Source: Zeugodacus cucurbitae (lineage: Eukaryota; Arthropoda; Insecta; Diptera; Tephritidae). From it: DNA of 64,000 bases. The notes below the pieces were generated by a model, which saw nothing but the letters and a program-made list of their open reading frames with translations, was not told the DNA's origin and ran no database searches. Both the position numbers and the translations under genes were made by a program. The stretch lies in assembly GCF_028554725.1 (NCBI RefSeq), contig NC_071670.1, positions 52,937,501 to 53,001,500 of the forward strand, read 5' to 3'. This document shows positions 56,201 through 63,908 of the stretch, piece after piece. Numbering within the stretch: the first letter of the stretch is position 1; each line of letters begins with the position of its first letter.

Positions 56201-59200
56201 GCAGCCTACTCAATAACTCGTACACAATAACTATTAAAATCGATAGTTATCGATAACCAAACCGCTTATACTAATATTTCTAACTTTTAGAAGATAAATA
56301 ATGTTTTTTAAAGAATCGGCAGATATATAAGTACCCTCTACAGATAATATATAATTGTTTTTAATTAATTGAATATATAATTAAAAAATATTTTCCATTA
56401 TTATGACTTAAAGAAGCCAGATTTTTTGCATATTTTATAAGGTTTAAGGCAATAGTCTGCTTTACAAGCTTCAAAAAATCGATTTTTTTGTTTTGTTTTA
56501 AATCTTTTCCAAAACTATCCAAGAATATGTCTTTAAAATTCCAGAGGCCAATTCGACATATTTTCGAAGCTAGAGCAGTTTTAGTAGACGAGCATCGAGC
56601 AGGTGCGAATGCTCAGGCAGACCTTTAAAGCGCGTTTCTCGAGTTTTCATTTTCACAAGTGTTAGAAAACGGTGCCGGCGATAGCAAAAAGAATATATGT
56701 CCGATCGAAAAAAAACAAAGTGATCTAGCTTCAGTATTAAGTTATCTTCTATTTGAAGTTGAGTTGGACAAAAGTATTATTGAAACTACTTGTTTTGCAA
56801 CTTAAAGTCAATTTTTTTTTTCTTAGAAAAGTGAATTTTTTTTTCAAACTCCGAAAAAATTTGGAATTTTATAACTTCTTTGGTATTTTTTAGTTCATAA
56901 AGAAAATAAACTTATAAAAATTAAAAAAAAAAATTGGTTCGACTGTTTCAGATGCATCGCACGACCTCCATCACCGGCACCGATTTACAAGTGCAGACTC
57001 CAGGCGCTCCAGAAAAATACTTACAACTTTGAAAAAATTCAATATTTTTTAATAATATATATTGTTTTAAAGCCTTAAATATAGTACACTATCGTCTTAA
57101 AATTCGGTACCGCAATCATTTCGTTCCCTTAAAAAAAATTGCTAAAAAACGTTTTTTTTCGGCTTCTAAAGCAGACTACTGCCTTAAAATAAAAAAAAAA
57201 CTATATCATAGCGCAATATTCGAGTCCCATTCGATACCACCGACCACCTTTCATGTAGCGAAACTATAAAACAATAATTCGATTTATAAACAAAAGTAAT
57301 ACTCATATGATGGAAAATGTATTTACAGGTGCTTTTATATAAATATTACAAATATACAGACACGGCTCACACCTACTTGCTAATAGCCTCCTATATGTAT
57401 ACGTTGAAAGTTATTATCTAAAATTATTGTGAAATAAACGTAATATATCCACACATATACCTATAAGTCTGTATGTGTACATTTCGCGGTATTTAGACAC
57501 ATGGTCTTAATTAATAAGTAATTGAGGCGATGAGAATTATAGTGGCAGGTCAAGATGGTTGCCGGCAATTATAATTTATAAGTCGATAAACGATAAGTTT
57601 CTAAACGATAATAGTCCAGTTAGCTGGGGCAAATTTTGCTGAAGTAAACTATATTCAAAACAATCTCTCCAGAAAATAATAACACAATTTTAAATACAAT
57701 TTAGATAATGGAAAATATAATAAACAAATAAGGAATGGCTAAGCTCGGGCAATATTTTATACTCTCGCAATTTTCAATGCTCAAAGGTTTGGAAAAAATT
57801 TGGGGGTAGAGTAATTTCTGAACCGATTTCAATCACTAATCTACTTTATATTCAAGATTATCCGTTCATTTAATTTAACTTAAGATATCTAACATAGTAA
57901 TCCATATCAACGGTAAAAAATACCTCCCAAATATTACATACCTATAGAAATAATGACCCGACTTTATCCATTTTTGGCACAGAGGCTTATTATTAGAAGA
58001 AAACTATTTCCTGAGATTTTCCGATATTTTTGGAAAAACACTATCCATAGGGACTGTGGACCTCACGGTATCTGGGGCATTAAAAAGTTATATTATAGTA
58101 CGATTTCGATGTTCAATTTTTAAATGAGATATGTCACACCTTCAATACTATGCAATGCTTTATTCCGATATCTTCATTGGTCCGCAAAATTGTGGTTTTT
58201 GGGAAATAGACGTGGTTTTTAACAGATTTCGTCCATTTTCATATTTTATAAAATATTTAGACCGATATCTCGAGAATAAAGGAGTGAATCGGATTTTTTT
58301 ACTAGATATTCTGATATCTGTAAGAAGATAGTAGAACTATTACTACATTATCACTGAATTGTTACATTGAAATCAGCACGATACAAATAATTATGTTTTA
58401 AAAAGGTTATAATGATACCAGGGATTTTAATGTGGATCTCTCTTCGATCTATCCGCAATGTACATTCAACTTAGATGATGCAAGTTAATAAAAAGTTGTG
58501 AATACAACAAATCAATGTGGTCATCAATCAACTAGGGAATCAGTACCGAGCCATAAGTATTTCGTATTAATAATAACAAAGTTAATCTTTTGTTGTCATT
58601 TTCAATTGAGCCAATTCAATTATTGAGCACCTATATACCAAACAATATCCGTAAGAGTGGACATATGTATGTATATACGTAATGCATTTCTGCCACAATC
58701 AATTAGAGTTGTTATTAAATTAATAGGTGAATGCACAAGCGTATGGGTTGTGATTTGAAATATTTTAAAATGAATTTGTTTACACAGTGTTTTATAATAA
58801 TTACATATGAAAGGTGGCATTTAGTTTTACATATATGCATACATACATGTAGTGAACAATGAAAACCGGAAAGTGTTTTCGGATTACAGTACTTCCGTGA
58901 AGTGAGTTTCGAGTCGAGAGAATGGCAGATAATATGCTTTGAATAACTGTTTTCAGAACTATTTACAAAACTTATACATATTATCTTCTTAAAGAAGAAA
59001 GAAAAAATGTAAATGCAAAGAAAGTGAAGATATTTGGGTATTGCAGGTAACAAATCTTACATTAAATTTTAATAGAAATAAATTTAAAACTATATATAAT
59101 TTTTTGTATTAATTATTTTCAATGAATTTTCAACGAAAAATATTAACTTTTCAAAAAAATATGAATTTAAACCCTCAATTTTGGAGTGTTCCTGTTTCGA

Positions 59201-62162
59201 TGTTCCAGTTAGGGTTAATAAATTACTGTCGCACTTATTGAGAACAAAGTGATAAGATTATAAAACCTGATTAGATTAATAATCGTGCTATTTTAATCGC
59301 TATGAGGAAGAGAGGAAATCGACGTAATTAAAAAGTTTCTAATCAGTATTCCTAGCACAAAAAATTGACTGAAAGCATTATTTAATTAAGACTTTGATTG
59401 AAATGGAAGAAAAATAAATGCATTATCGACTGGGCGATTAAAATTTAGAAACAAAAAATAAACTTAAAAATGCATATAAAATATATATGTACCTAACCTA
59501 ATCCCACTTGATAAGGTAATACAAAAAATATTATTCTTAGAACGAAATGGATGTCATATGAAAGCGTCAGTAATCGCTGAATCACTTAAATTTTGAAAGA
59601 AAAGCAATTGCAAACGATGAAATATTTATGCGAAATATTTACTATGACTAATGCAAGTGAAATACGAATAATATTGCGGCTGCAATGCACTCAGAGACAC
59701 ATAACGGTTAAGTTAAGTGCCAAAAATGTGGAGGTAGGCACAATTATGTATATGTATTGCACAAGTAGTAGAATAAAATAATTTTAAGTTGAGTATATAA
59801 TTATGCGGATACTAACCGCAATTACTTAGCAAAGCAATATTGATTTAAACAAAAGATGTTTGGCATATCATTGACGAAATGTTTGATGAATGTGTATGAA
59901 AAAGAATCAATAAATACTTGATTACGTCGTTTATATTACAATGTATATTTTCATATTTTTGATAATAAATTCATATCTAACAACAGCTTATCGCCTTGAT
60001 ACGGAAAATATTTTATATGCACTACATGTCTATAAATATGTATGTCCCCACTAAAAGTATGACATTTTTTGCTGATAAATCGTTACACTCAACATTTTAA
60101 TAAGCTCTTCGGCATATAAATTGTATATATAAGTGAACAAACAATGGATGAAAGAATATCAGATCAATTAAACGTTGATTATGATGGACAATAAACACTA
60201 AAAGGCTTCTAAAAAATTTGAACAATTTTTCATTATTAAATAAGATATCTTGAATTAAGTAAAGGTTAATTTTATGGTTATTTTTATTATTTATTTAAGA
60301 TTTTCCTAGGCGGATAAGCGGGATAGATATCAAAACAGTTAATAAAGTAAAAACATACGAGATGTGTTAAAAAAATTATTGAAATTTTCGATAGTAATCT
60401 TTGGTCTCTATTAATTTTTGGAAAAGAAAAAATTTAAAATTGCCGTTATTTTTTGAACATTCGGTATATGACAATACAATGTTATATGTTGACATATCGC
60501 TAATATTAACCAATTGGAAACCATTAGTGAGAAATACTGTTGAAAGTATAAAGTAAGTACTAAATAAAACAGTCGTTCGGGCTCCAATCTCTGTTCATAC
60601 ATTAAATACCATAAAACTTGCAAACTAATGAGGCCTTTTATTTATTTTCCTATTATAATGAGATAAGCGGTGCCAGTAGAGATTCCACACACAAAAAGAA
60701 AATAAACAAACATTCACAAATCTAATTCGATTCGAATTCCATATCTAATTGGGTATGTTACACTATTTAAGTTCCGTTCCCTATATTTTTTAAACTGTTG
60801 ATCTTAAAAATTCGGCTGAAGTTGCATAACTCAAAGTTCTCCCGAACTCGAACTCTTGAATTGGCAATAGAAGTCAAATTCCATACAAATTACCTTCCGT
60901 AATTCGGAAGTCTCTCTAACTCGAAGTTGTTTTGTGGATTATGGTGATTCGAGTTAGGGAAGTTCAACCGTATTATTTCAAAAATTATTATTTTCCATCC
61001 AGTAATAAATCAAATTACTAAATTTTTTTCGACCATTTGTTTATTATAAGTGTCAGAAATTCTGCTTATCTGAAGGCATTTCAAAATCTTACTAGGCTTC
61101 ACTAGATATTAATAGATTAAGTTTTTATTTATCTTAACAAAAAAAAAACTAAATTGTGCATAAATAATAAACAAGTACATACATATTTATATGTATACAG
61201 CTTGCAAATTGAAAAACACGTTTGAAAATATTACGGCAAACTTGCTGATTTAGAAGGCTGTCAGAAGTAAACATTTGTTGCATATGTCAAACAAAAAAAC
61301 GATTGTCAGAAAGGAATTTTTCCATGCGACTTAACTTGTTTATTTGCATTTATTGCAAAAATGTACAGAAATTACATTTTTCTAATGAATTAAGATGAAT
61401 CAGAGACAAAAATTACAAGAGTACTACTCTTCTAAATTAAATATTTATGTATGCACTATCATAATGCCCTATAAATAACATTTACATTAAATTTTTTATA
61501 CTTTGTATATCCACTGACATAATTGCACTAAATATATAATAGAATAACAACAGAACAATCTTGGCAAATATTTGTTTATTTTCTTTTAGTGGCTCCACTT
61601 TCAATTTAATCTGACAGCGTGCCGCTCCTCAAAAAACAAACACAATGACCTCAACCAAGCCGACAGCAGAACACACAACCGATGCTTGCTTATATACATA
61701 TGTATATACAAATATTACATAGCTATAACAAACATAGCGTCAGCAGCCAAGCTTTTTGGAAAAACTGCGTCATACAAAAAATCAACTATTCAGCCATTAC
61801 AGGCAGACGTCTTGACTGCCACCTCAACCTACTTACAAAAATATTTTGCAAACTAAGTACTTATGTATTTCCGACACGTTTTTTCACAGATAGTTGTAGG
61901 TATGCTGCTTTTCAATTGCCGGTTTCTTTTTTGCTATTTTATGTCTACTTTTCAGCAATATGTGGTTTAAAACACCAACTCTACATTAGTATAGCTATTT
62001 GCTGACAACATTAAATAAATACTTTTGTAAATTAAAATATGACTTACCCGATTTGGTTTTCAAGTCGTGTCCATTGTTCAAATCAAATTCCATTTCCATG
62101 TCCGTATCAAAACCAAAGCTGCGATACCCTTTGGCACTCAAGGCATCCGCATAGTTCTGCAT
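23155..62162 (-). CDS. AMPdeam: AMP deaminase, long gene with alternative first exons
   Basis: Converts AMP to IMP and ammonia, a cytosolic step of the purine nucleotide cycle. Transcript order on the - strand (plus coordinates): alternative first exons 62048-62162, 46308-46443 or 42863-42935; then 41873-42056, 33646-33950, optional 32918-32956, 28890-29005, 28712-28806, 28521-28646, 27062-27392, 26822-26985, 26447-26737, 26065-26359, 25892-26002, 23692-23848, 23155-23291. Exon 35193-35245 is a further alternative start. All phases close and all sites are GT-AG. Predicted lengths without the microexon are 808, 815, 794 and 726 aa, in the range of animal AMPDs (about 750-880). Catalytic blocks: VDTHIHAASC (zinc ligands His319/His321 in the 808-aa form), RPHCGEAG (His588, Glu591) and the signature SLSTDDP (Asp665/666). 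The N-terminal half carries APYEVPQFPIEQIEKKL and FQRVSISGEDTSGVP, both typical of AMPD. The long introns hold most of the mobile elements in the window. Confidence 0.93.
23692..23848 (-). CDS. AMPdeam: AMPdeam exon, VKQHWLGPNY block
   Basis: Encodes VKQHWLGPNYTREGVAGND, then ITRTNVPDIRVAYRHETLL, a block nearly identical across animal AMP deaminases that forms the end of the TIM-barrel domain. The donor gtgagtaaac follows the first base of a split codon. Confidence 0.93.
23849..25891. other. AMPdeam intron with one TTAA element
   Basis: Between exons 25892-26002 and 23692-23848. Apart from the TIR element at 24223-24932 it is AT-rich, with many 'atcgat/tcgaaa' motifs from 24990 to 25450; no exon is seen. 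Confidence 0.6.
24223..24932. mobile_element. TTAA-flanked TIR element (piggyBac-type MITE)
   Basis: Left end TTAAGGGGTTGGAAGGGTTT; the reverse complement of the right end is TTAAGGGGTTAGGTGGGTTT, 17 of 20 matching, with TTAA at both borders. No transposase frame. TTAA target duplication is the hallmark of piggyBac-type insertion; the family name is not known. Confidence 0.65.
25892..26359 (-). CDS. AMPdeam: AMPdeam catalytic exons (HCGEAG and SLSTDDP)
   Basis: Two exons, 26065-26359 and 25892-26002, separated by a 62-base intron. The first encodes ARGMNTFVLRPHCGEAG, then AENISHGLLLRKVPVLQYL, MSPLSNNSLFLNYHRNP and VSLSTDDPLQFHFTK. The histidine, glutamate and two aspartates of the deaminase active site are all present. 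The second encodes EPLMEEYSIAAQVWKLSS and CDMCELARNSVIMSGFPHK. Nothing is missing from the catalytic set. Confidence 0.95.
26447..27392 (-). CDS. AMPdeam: AMPdeam catalytic exons (zinc HIHAASC block)
   Basis: Three exons, 27062-27392, 26822-26985 and 26447-26737, with introns of 76 and 84 bases. They encode KVDTHIHAASCMNQKHLLRF with the two metal-binding histidines, LDVHADRNTFHRFDKFNSKY, the block LEESKYQNTELRLSIYG, then NVRWLIQIPRLYDIFK and GFDSVDDESKPENP. Spacing and order match the family throughout. Confidence 0.95.
27605..28447 (+). repeat. dispersed repeat family A, copy 2 (in AMPdeam intron)
   Basis: Starts tactctcgcaacaaagctgc, then gagagtattatagttttgtt and ggttgtttgtaagtcctaaa; ends ggttgcacccgaacttaacc with a cttacttg tail. 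About 840 bases, oriented as copy 1 and copy 3. No coding potential. It fills most of the intron between exons 28521 and 27392. Confidence 0.75.
28521..29005 (-). CDS. AMPdeam: AMPdeam middle exons
   Basis: Three exons, 28890-29005, 28712-28806 and 28521-28646. Products include DHPIHPPNDKSDPWEVEF, INGVFHVYKDK, FVNDMQVMCNMIVDGPL and KSFCYRRLCYLSSKFQLHVL, ending PHRDFYNIR, which joins in phase to KVDTHIHAASC. The exon ending at 29005 starts with two bases that complete a codon begun either in exon 33646-33950 or in the microexon. Confidence 0.93.
29298..29331. repeat. TA/GT microsatellite
   Basis: A run of (TA)n followed by TATG and then (GT)n, ending before tatttgttgtg. The neighbouring sequence (29080-29160) also has TTG triplet runs. 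Confidence 0.75.
30180..31025 (+). pseudogene. decayed LINE 3' part with RNase H domain
   Basis: In broken frames one reads KIVKECLASL, LVWIPSHSGNAGNCKADEFA and RKGT, the RNase H segment (xWIPxHxGxxGNxxADExA) of I/jockey-type non-LTR elements. Further on comes ITGHCPMGLLHAVLNILTD and CQSCME, the usual sequence just before the C-terminal zinc-knuckle. Stops and frameshifts interrupt it throughout. The end near 31025 has a ctctaacccaac tail. Dead copy. Confidence 0.7.
31563..32030 (+). mobile_element. short TIR element, copy 2, inside 82-bp direct repeats
   Basis: Terminal repeats aactttgcttcctccgtttt (31571-31590) and aaaacggcggaagcaaagtt (32006-32025) are inverted copies with 19 of 20 matching. 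The body contains the block shared with the 2.6 kb copy and an internal partial duplication of it (31681-31865 and 31861-31995). It is bracketed by imperfect direct repeats at 31481-31562 and 32031-32112. The internal open frame is element-derived and not recognised. Confidence 0.7.
32918..32956 (-). CDS. AMPdeam: candidate 39-nt cassette microexon of AMPdeam
   Basis: On the - strand it is flanked by attcttttatag and gtaattcg, good acceptor and donor signals. Its 39 bases (2 + 36 + 1) keep phase with exon 33646-33950 upstream and exon 28890-29005 downstream, whether it is included or skipped. Inclusion inserts AIIRKISLPSTQT between KTIA and DHPIHPP. The basic, Ser/Thr-containing insert could create a regulatory site. 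It is supported by splice signals and phase only. Confidence 0.6.
33646..33950 (-). CDS. AMPdeam: AMPdeam exon, FQRVSISGEDTSGVP block
   Basis: Starts one base into a split codon (completing Arg or Lys), then PEKYTSIITEESLMTLDQ, ELPNFQRVSISGEDTSGVP, LEDLERASTLLIQALELR and QSFPTTTRRFLKTV, ending ENRKTIA. This is the conserved N-terminal AMPD region. It is the first exon common to all predicted isoforms. Confidence 0.92.
34301..34598. mobile_element. probable TTAA-flanked element, weak TIRs
   Basis: Left end TTAAGGGGTCAGTCTAAGAC; the reverse complement of the right end begins TTAAGAGTTTAGGTCAGTCTA, alignable only with a gap. It shares its right TTAA with the left TTAA of the next element. Confidence 0.4.
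34595..34958. mobile_element. TTAA-flanked TIR element (MITE)
   Basis: Left end TTAAGGAGGTCTTCCCATAT; the reverse complement of the right end is TTAAGGAGATCATGCCATGT. Over the first 21 bases 17 match. About 364 bases, no coding potential. Confidence 0.6.
35193..35245 (-). CDS. AMPdeam: alternative first exon of AMPdeam (MSFACDTYKF)
   Basis: ATG at 35245-35243, encoding MSFACDTYKFKTFEIFY plus two bases, then a strong donor gtaagtac. The phase (2) fits the exon at 33950 and gives ...FEIFYKPEKYTSII. This isoform would skip exon 41873-42056 and so lack the APYEVPQFPIEQIEKKL segment (about 726 aa). Support is the ATG, frame and donor; transcript data would confirm it. Confidence 0.65.
36399..36707 (+). 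pseudogene. LINE 3' end, copy 1 (C-terminal zinc-knuckle region)
   Basis: The frame reads CQHFLLECPAFARSREKFL then PRELGGIKVKKNL, the CxxHxxxxCP-type C terminus of non-LTR reverse transcriptase proteins, followed by a gcgctttgtc segment and a tail containing ggtggggaacagtcattgaa and cctaacc. Strongly 5'-truncated. The tail is shared with the copy near 39.0-39.3 kb. Confidence 0.65.
39020..39300 (+). pseudogene. LINE 3' end, copy 2 of the same family
   Basis: One frame reads PELADIKLKNLGRLVVDSGR then FVGS, matching the PRELGGIKVKKNL...RF of the 36.4 kb copy, and the tail ctctggggaacagtcataca / acctaagc matches too. 5'-truncated and frame-broken. Confidence 0.6.
39557..40627 (+). mobile_element. 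5'-truncated jockey-type LINE with intact reverse transcriptase frame
   Basis: A single uninterrupted frame (to the TGA at about 40475-40477) starts FDKVWHDGLLYKI and contains RAGVPQGSVLGPTLY and the catalytic FADDTALVSRN, then KHVTFSLR, VTYLGIHLDRRLTW and YGIQLWG, the palm and thumb of a non-LTR reverse transcriptase. The 3' UTR is followed by an A-run (40602-40615). The 10-base direct repeat ataatttggt occurs at 39557-39566 and 40618-40627 and is the probable target-site duplication. The endonuclease part is absent. The open frame and exact duplication imply a young insertion. Confidence 0.85.
41873..42056 (-). CDS. AMPdeam: AMPdeam exon, APYEVPQFPIEQIEKKL block
   Basis: Acceptor ttacag; the first two bases complete a codon from any of three upstream first exons. 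Encodes ADSPTSTAAARLSKTPVPG, then NEISAPYEVPQFPIEQIEKK and LQIQRQLNEAIPS. The PYE.P.FPIE..EKKL pattern is the conserved N-terminal region of animal AMPDs. Ends in a donor with phase 2 matching 33950. Confidence 0.9.
42191..42738 (+). CDS. unrecognised membrane-like ORF, antisense in AMPdeam intron
   Basis: A 167-codon frame with no in-frame ATG near its start; it would need a spliced 5' exon, and a usable acceptor (gtgcatcttaattag) ends at about 42190. The product has hydrophobic stretches (VLLQLITATIVVGLVL, FACFLFLALFGSLSFLLCFF, LLLVAATIVGLVGLAG), consistent with two or three membrane segments, and ends NWLPSDSCKAK. Base composition is less AT-rich than the surroundings. It does not match any family I know and could be chance. 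Confidence 0.22.
42863..42935 (-). CDS. AMPdeam: alternative first exon of AMPdeam (MNFNRMDSSH)
   Basis: ATG at 42935-42933, encoding MNFNRMDSSHRLLVDAKLFG and FPMK plus one base, donor gtgagcgg. Phase 1 joins exon 42056 and restores Gly (..FPMKGADSPTS). Predicted isoform about 794 aa. Confidence 0.75.
43420..44230. repeat. ATCA/CATCA-rich degenerate repeat tract
   Basis: Strongly strand-asymmetric: catatcacatca, atcacgtcat and cgtatgatatcaa motifs recur tens of times on the + strand. Two units of about 109 bases, starting near 43739 and 43848, align over most of their length (atatgaaaaa, cacatcacatc, cgtcatcaacacaa, tcgtatgatatcaa). A decayed minisatellite is the simplest reading. Confidence 0.6.
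44270..44760 (+). pseudogene. LINE reverse transcriptase remnant with tandem LYD codons
   Basis: The frame reads ANRCYFGLSRQLKSKVLSRG then TKIKLYKSLIIPV, the thumb region of non-LTR reverse transcriptases, and then NDELYDLYDLYDLYDDIDVV before a stop. The 9-base unit gatttatac is triplicated (about 44648-44676), which has expanded a single ELYDDIDVV-like motif. Truncated at both ends; an aggcgaagcccgcttctgcg phrase at 44433 precedes it. Confidence 0.65.
44825..45827 (+). repeat. dispersed repeat family A, copy 3 (longest copy)
   Basis: About 1.0 kb, from atactctggcaacaaaagtt through agagtattatagttttgtcc and ggttgtttgtaagccctaaa to ggttgcacccgaacttagcc with a tttccttacttg tail. Internal phrases such as gggcgtgaccccgccccc and gggcgtggcgtcgcccattt are GC-rich islands. 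No open frame of note. This is the best copy for defining the family. Confidence 0.78.
46308..46443 (-). CDS. AMPdeam: alternative first exon of AMPdeam (MSLRGVHALD)
   Basis: ATG at 46443-46441, encoding MSLRGVHALDSTDSIDIPEP, then RISRYPFVTTHRVMRSISG and PGAISP plus one base, donor gtaagtgg. Phase 1 fits exon 42056 (..SPRADSPTS). The Ser/Arg-rich sequence (HRVMRSIS) looks like a possible kinase target. Predicted isoform about 815 aa. Confidence 0.8.
50161..50720. mobile_element. TTAA-flanked TIR element, family B copy 1
   Basis: Left end TTAAGGCAGTAGTCTGCTTT; the right end mirrors it with an extra four bases (gcagactacctactgcctta). TTAA at both borders. The interior includes a poly-T block and the phrase gactgtttcagatgcatcgc, also in the copy at 56.9 kb. 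No transposase. This copy lacks about 183 internal bases present in copy 2. Confidence 0.75.
50937..51530 (+). mobile_element. Helentron/Helitron-like non-autonomous element
   Basis: Starts TCTATACTACTATTATAAAG (50937) and continues aggaaagatttgtatgtatg and gccgatttcaaaaactcttt, a wording typical of the 5' end of fly Helentrons. Ends ctgtctgCTAG followed by T (51527-51531). Left and right neighbours are A and T, fitting AT target insertion without duplication. The short internal frame (KSARSCLLNKISKLPKFALE) is not a helicase/Rep fragment I can identify. Confidence 0.55.
54300..54550. promoter_or_regulatory. cluster of CRE-like palindromes and TTGACAG motifs
   Basis: An exact TGACGTCA (54432-54439) and a spaced palindrome TGACGT-TGT-ACGTCA (54505-54519) lie about 70 bases apart in otherwise AT-rich intronic DNA. 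TTTGACAG occurs near 54334, 54408 and 54485. The upstream 54000-54300 stretch is also GC-richer than its surroundings. This may be an intronic enhancer or distal promoter for a bZIP (CREB/ATF) input; inference only. Confidence 0.35.
56444..57187. mobile_element. TTAA-flanked TIR element, family B copy 2
   Basis: Left end TTAAGGCAATAGTCTGCTTT; the right end aagcagactactgccttaa is a clean inverted copy. Same interior as the 50.2 kb element (ccattatcaccggc-type phrases: cgacctccatcaccggcacc), with about 183 extra bases at roughly 56586-56768 that copy 1 lacks. No coding potential. Confidence 0.75.
57728..58340 (-). repeat. dispersed repeat family A, reverse-oriented degenerate copy
   Basis: Begins aaggaatggctaagctcggg and attttatactctcgcaattt, the reverse complement of the family's right end (gagagtataaaatgttcggt...gaacttagccttcctt) with part of the 'tgcaaccga' block lost. 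Later phrases (ctttatccatttttggcac, accgatatctcgagaataaa) resemble family A interior text in reverse. The distal border is unclear. Confidence 0.5.
62048..62162 (-). CDS. AMPdeam: most distal alternative first exon of AMPdeam (MQNYADALSA)
   Basis: ATG at 62162-62160, encoding MQNYADALSAKGYRSFGFD, TDMEMEFDLNNGHDLKTKS plus one base, donor gtaagtc. Phase 1 fits exon 42056, giving ..KTKSGADSPTS. The acidic middle and coding-like composition support a real exon despite the ~20 kb intron that follows. Predicted isoform about 808 aa. Confidence 0.75.
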
Positions 62163-63908
62163 TTTTTCTTCAGCTGCCGTTGACTCCAGTTTTCACCTAT
62201 TAAGCACTGCAGCACTATATATGTATGTGTGTATGTATATTTCGCAATATGCAAAATTTTCTAATCAGATATTTGAAAATATTTACACTTTAATGAATGT
62301 TTTATTTAATACACACACTATTTCGCAATTCACTTTGCAATTAAAACCAAAAAACATTCACAATTTCAAGTTTGCGATTTTTGCACTTAAGCGAATTTAC
62401 GCTTCGTCTTTTACCTGTGATTCGCGATTGCAATTTTATGCTGGAATTTTAAGCGTATAGTTGTATGGTTTGCTACTTGGCTTTTAGCCAAATTTTACAC
62501 AAATGCTATTGGTATTTAAAAAATATATTTATTTCAAATTTTATGTTATAAAAATGTGTGCATAGAAATTCACTATTTTTTTGTAATAATTTAATTGTTG
62601 TTGCTGCTTTAAAAAGCACTACGTAAACAAAAACTTTCCGCTTCTCTTCTACGTTGTGTGTGAACAATTTCACGGCGTCTTTGAAAATGCACCAATAAAT
62701 GTAAGTGAAGAGCATAACAGAAACAAAAACAAATTTGAGCCGACCATTTGCCAACCCTGTATTTGGCATACAACACTGTTGTGAGTGCTGCCAATAAGAA
62801 AATTAACATTCTTATTTGAATGTTGACGAAAATTAGTTCGGATTTGCGAAATTTTAAATAAAAATTGTAAAAATATGTTTAATAAAAAATAAAAACTAAT
62901 TTAGTGCAAAATAAATAATATAATATTATAAATAATAAAAAATTATATACAATAAAACCTATTTAAATGAAATATTTTAATAATGTGTAAAAAAAATAAA
63001 AATAAAAATACTTTATAAAAAATAATTTTGTTGCAAAAAAGCTGTTATACCATAAAAGTATGTACTCAGAATATGCAATATACATATAACAAATACACTA
63101 TATAAAGTGCTGATGTGGGTACTGAAAAAAAAAATTTCTATAAAAAATATATATAATTCGATCCAATAGCTATGTATACCTCTCGAGTAGGGTTTTAAGA
63201 TCATTCTGATACACAAGGCTTTCGCAAACCGTTCTCCAACTTTGGTTATTTAATAAAAGTGTTAATAATCATATTAAATAAATGCTTTAATATAACTCTA
63301 ACCTCACTATTTACTTCTCAAAATAAAATAATCAATATAATTTGTATATAAAACTAGACTTTTAATATTTAATTAAAAATATATAAGTATACAAGTTTGT
63401 ACATTTAAAATATAATATCTATATATAGGTATATTTAGGCTTTCAGTATATTTTACTATTAATACTTTTATTTTTCCGACGACAATCAGTCCCGAACAAA
63501 GTGCGTAAAAACACTTTAGATTCGTAATAATTCGAGATTATATGGTCTGCAATGAAGCACATTATCTCCAAAATTATACAAGTTCTTTGTAACTTTTGTT
63601 AAATGCTAATTTAACAAATTAATAAATCTATGTATATGTGTATAAATAGAAATAAGAATAAAATTATGCTAATAATAAAATAAAATATTTAAAATAAAAT
63701 CAGACAATTGAATATTTGTTCGGTACAAATCAATAAGTAACCATAAAGTATATGTATGTATATATAATGGAGTAATATATGAACTTAAGTAACTAGTATA
63801 GTCAGACGAACGTTAGTTCTGAAGACAGGCCGGTTTCTTTTTTATGCGCACAAGCGCTGTATGCACCCAAAATATATGTATGTTGTCACAACAACAAAAT
63901 CTAGCACA
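62163..63908. other. 5' flank of the distal AMPdeam exon and intergenic DNA
   Basis: Just upstream (on the - strand) of the MQNYADALSA start; 62163-62800 should include its 5' UTR and promoter. No clear core-promoter motif is seen. 62830-63900 is extremely AT-rich and may include the 3' UTR of the partial gene at the edge. Confidence 0.45.

Larger units (their letters stand above)
46444..62047. other. long first intron(s) of AMPdeam, repeat-rich
   Basis: Between the 46.4 and 62.0 kb first exons. Contents: 5' flank of the 46.4 kb exon (46444-46700); two copies of a TTAA element (50161-50720, 56444-57187); a Helentron-like element (50937-51530); a patch with CRE-like palindromes (54300-54550); a reverse family A copy (57728-58340). 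The remaining stretches (47.1-50.1, 51.6-53.9, 58.4-62.0 kb) are AT-rich with no supported exon. Confidence 0.55.
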
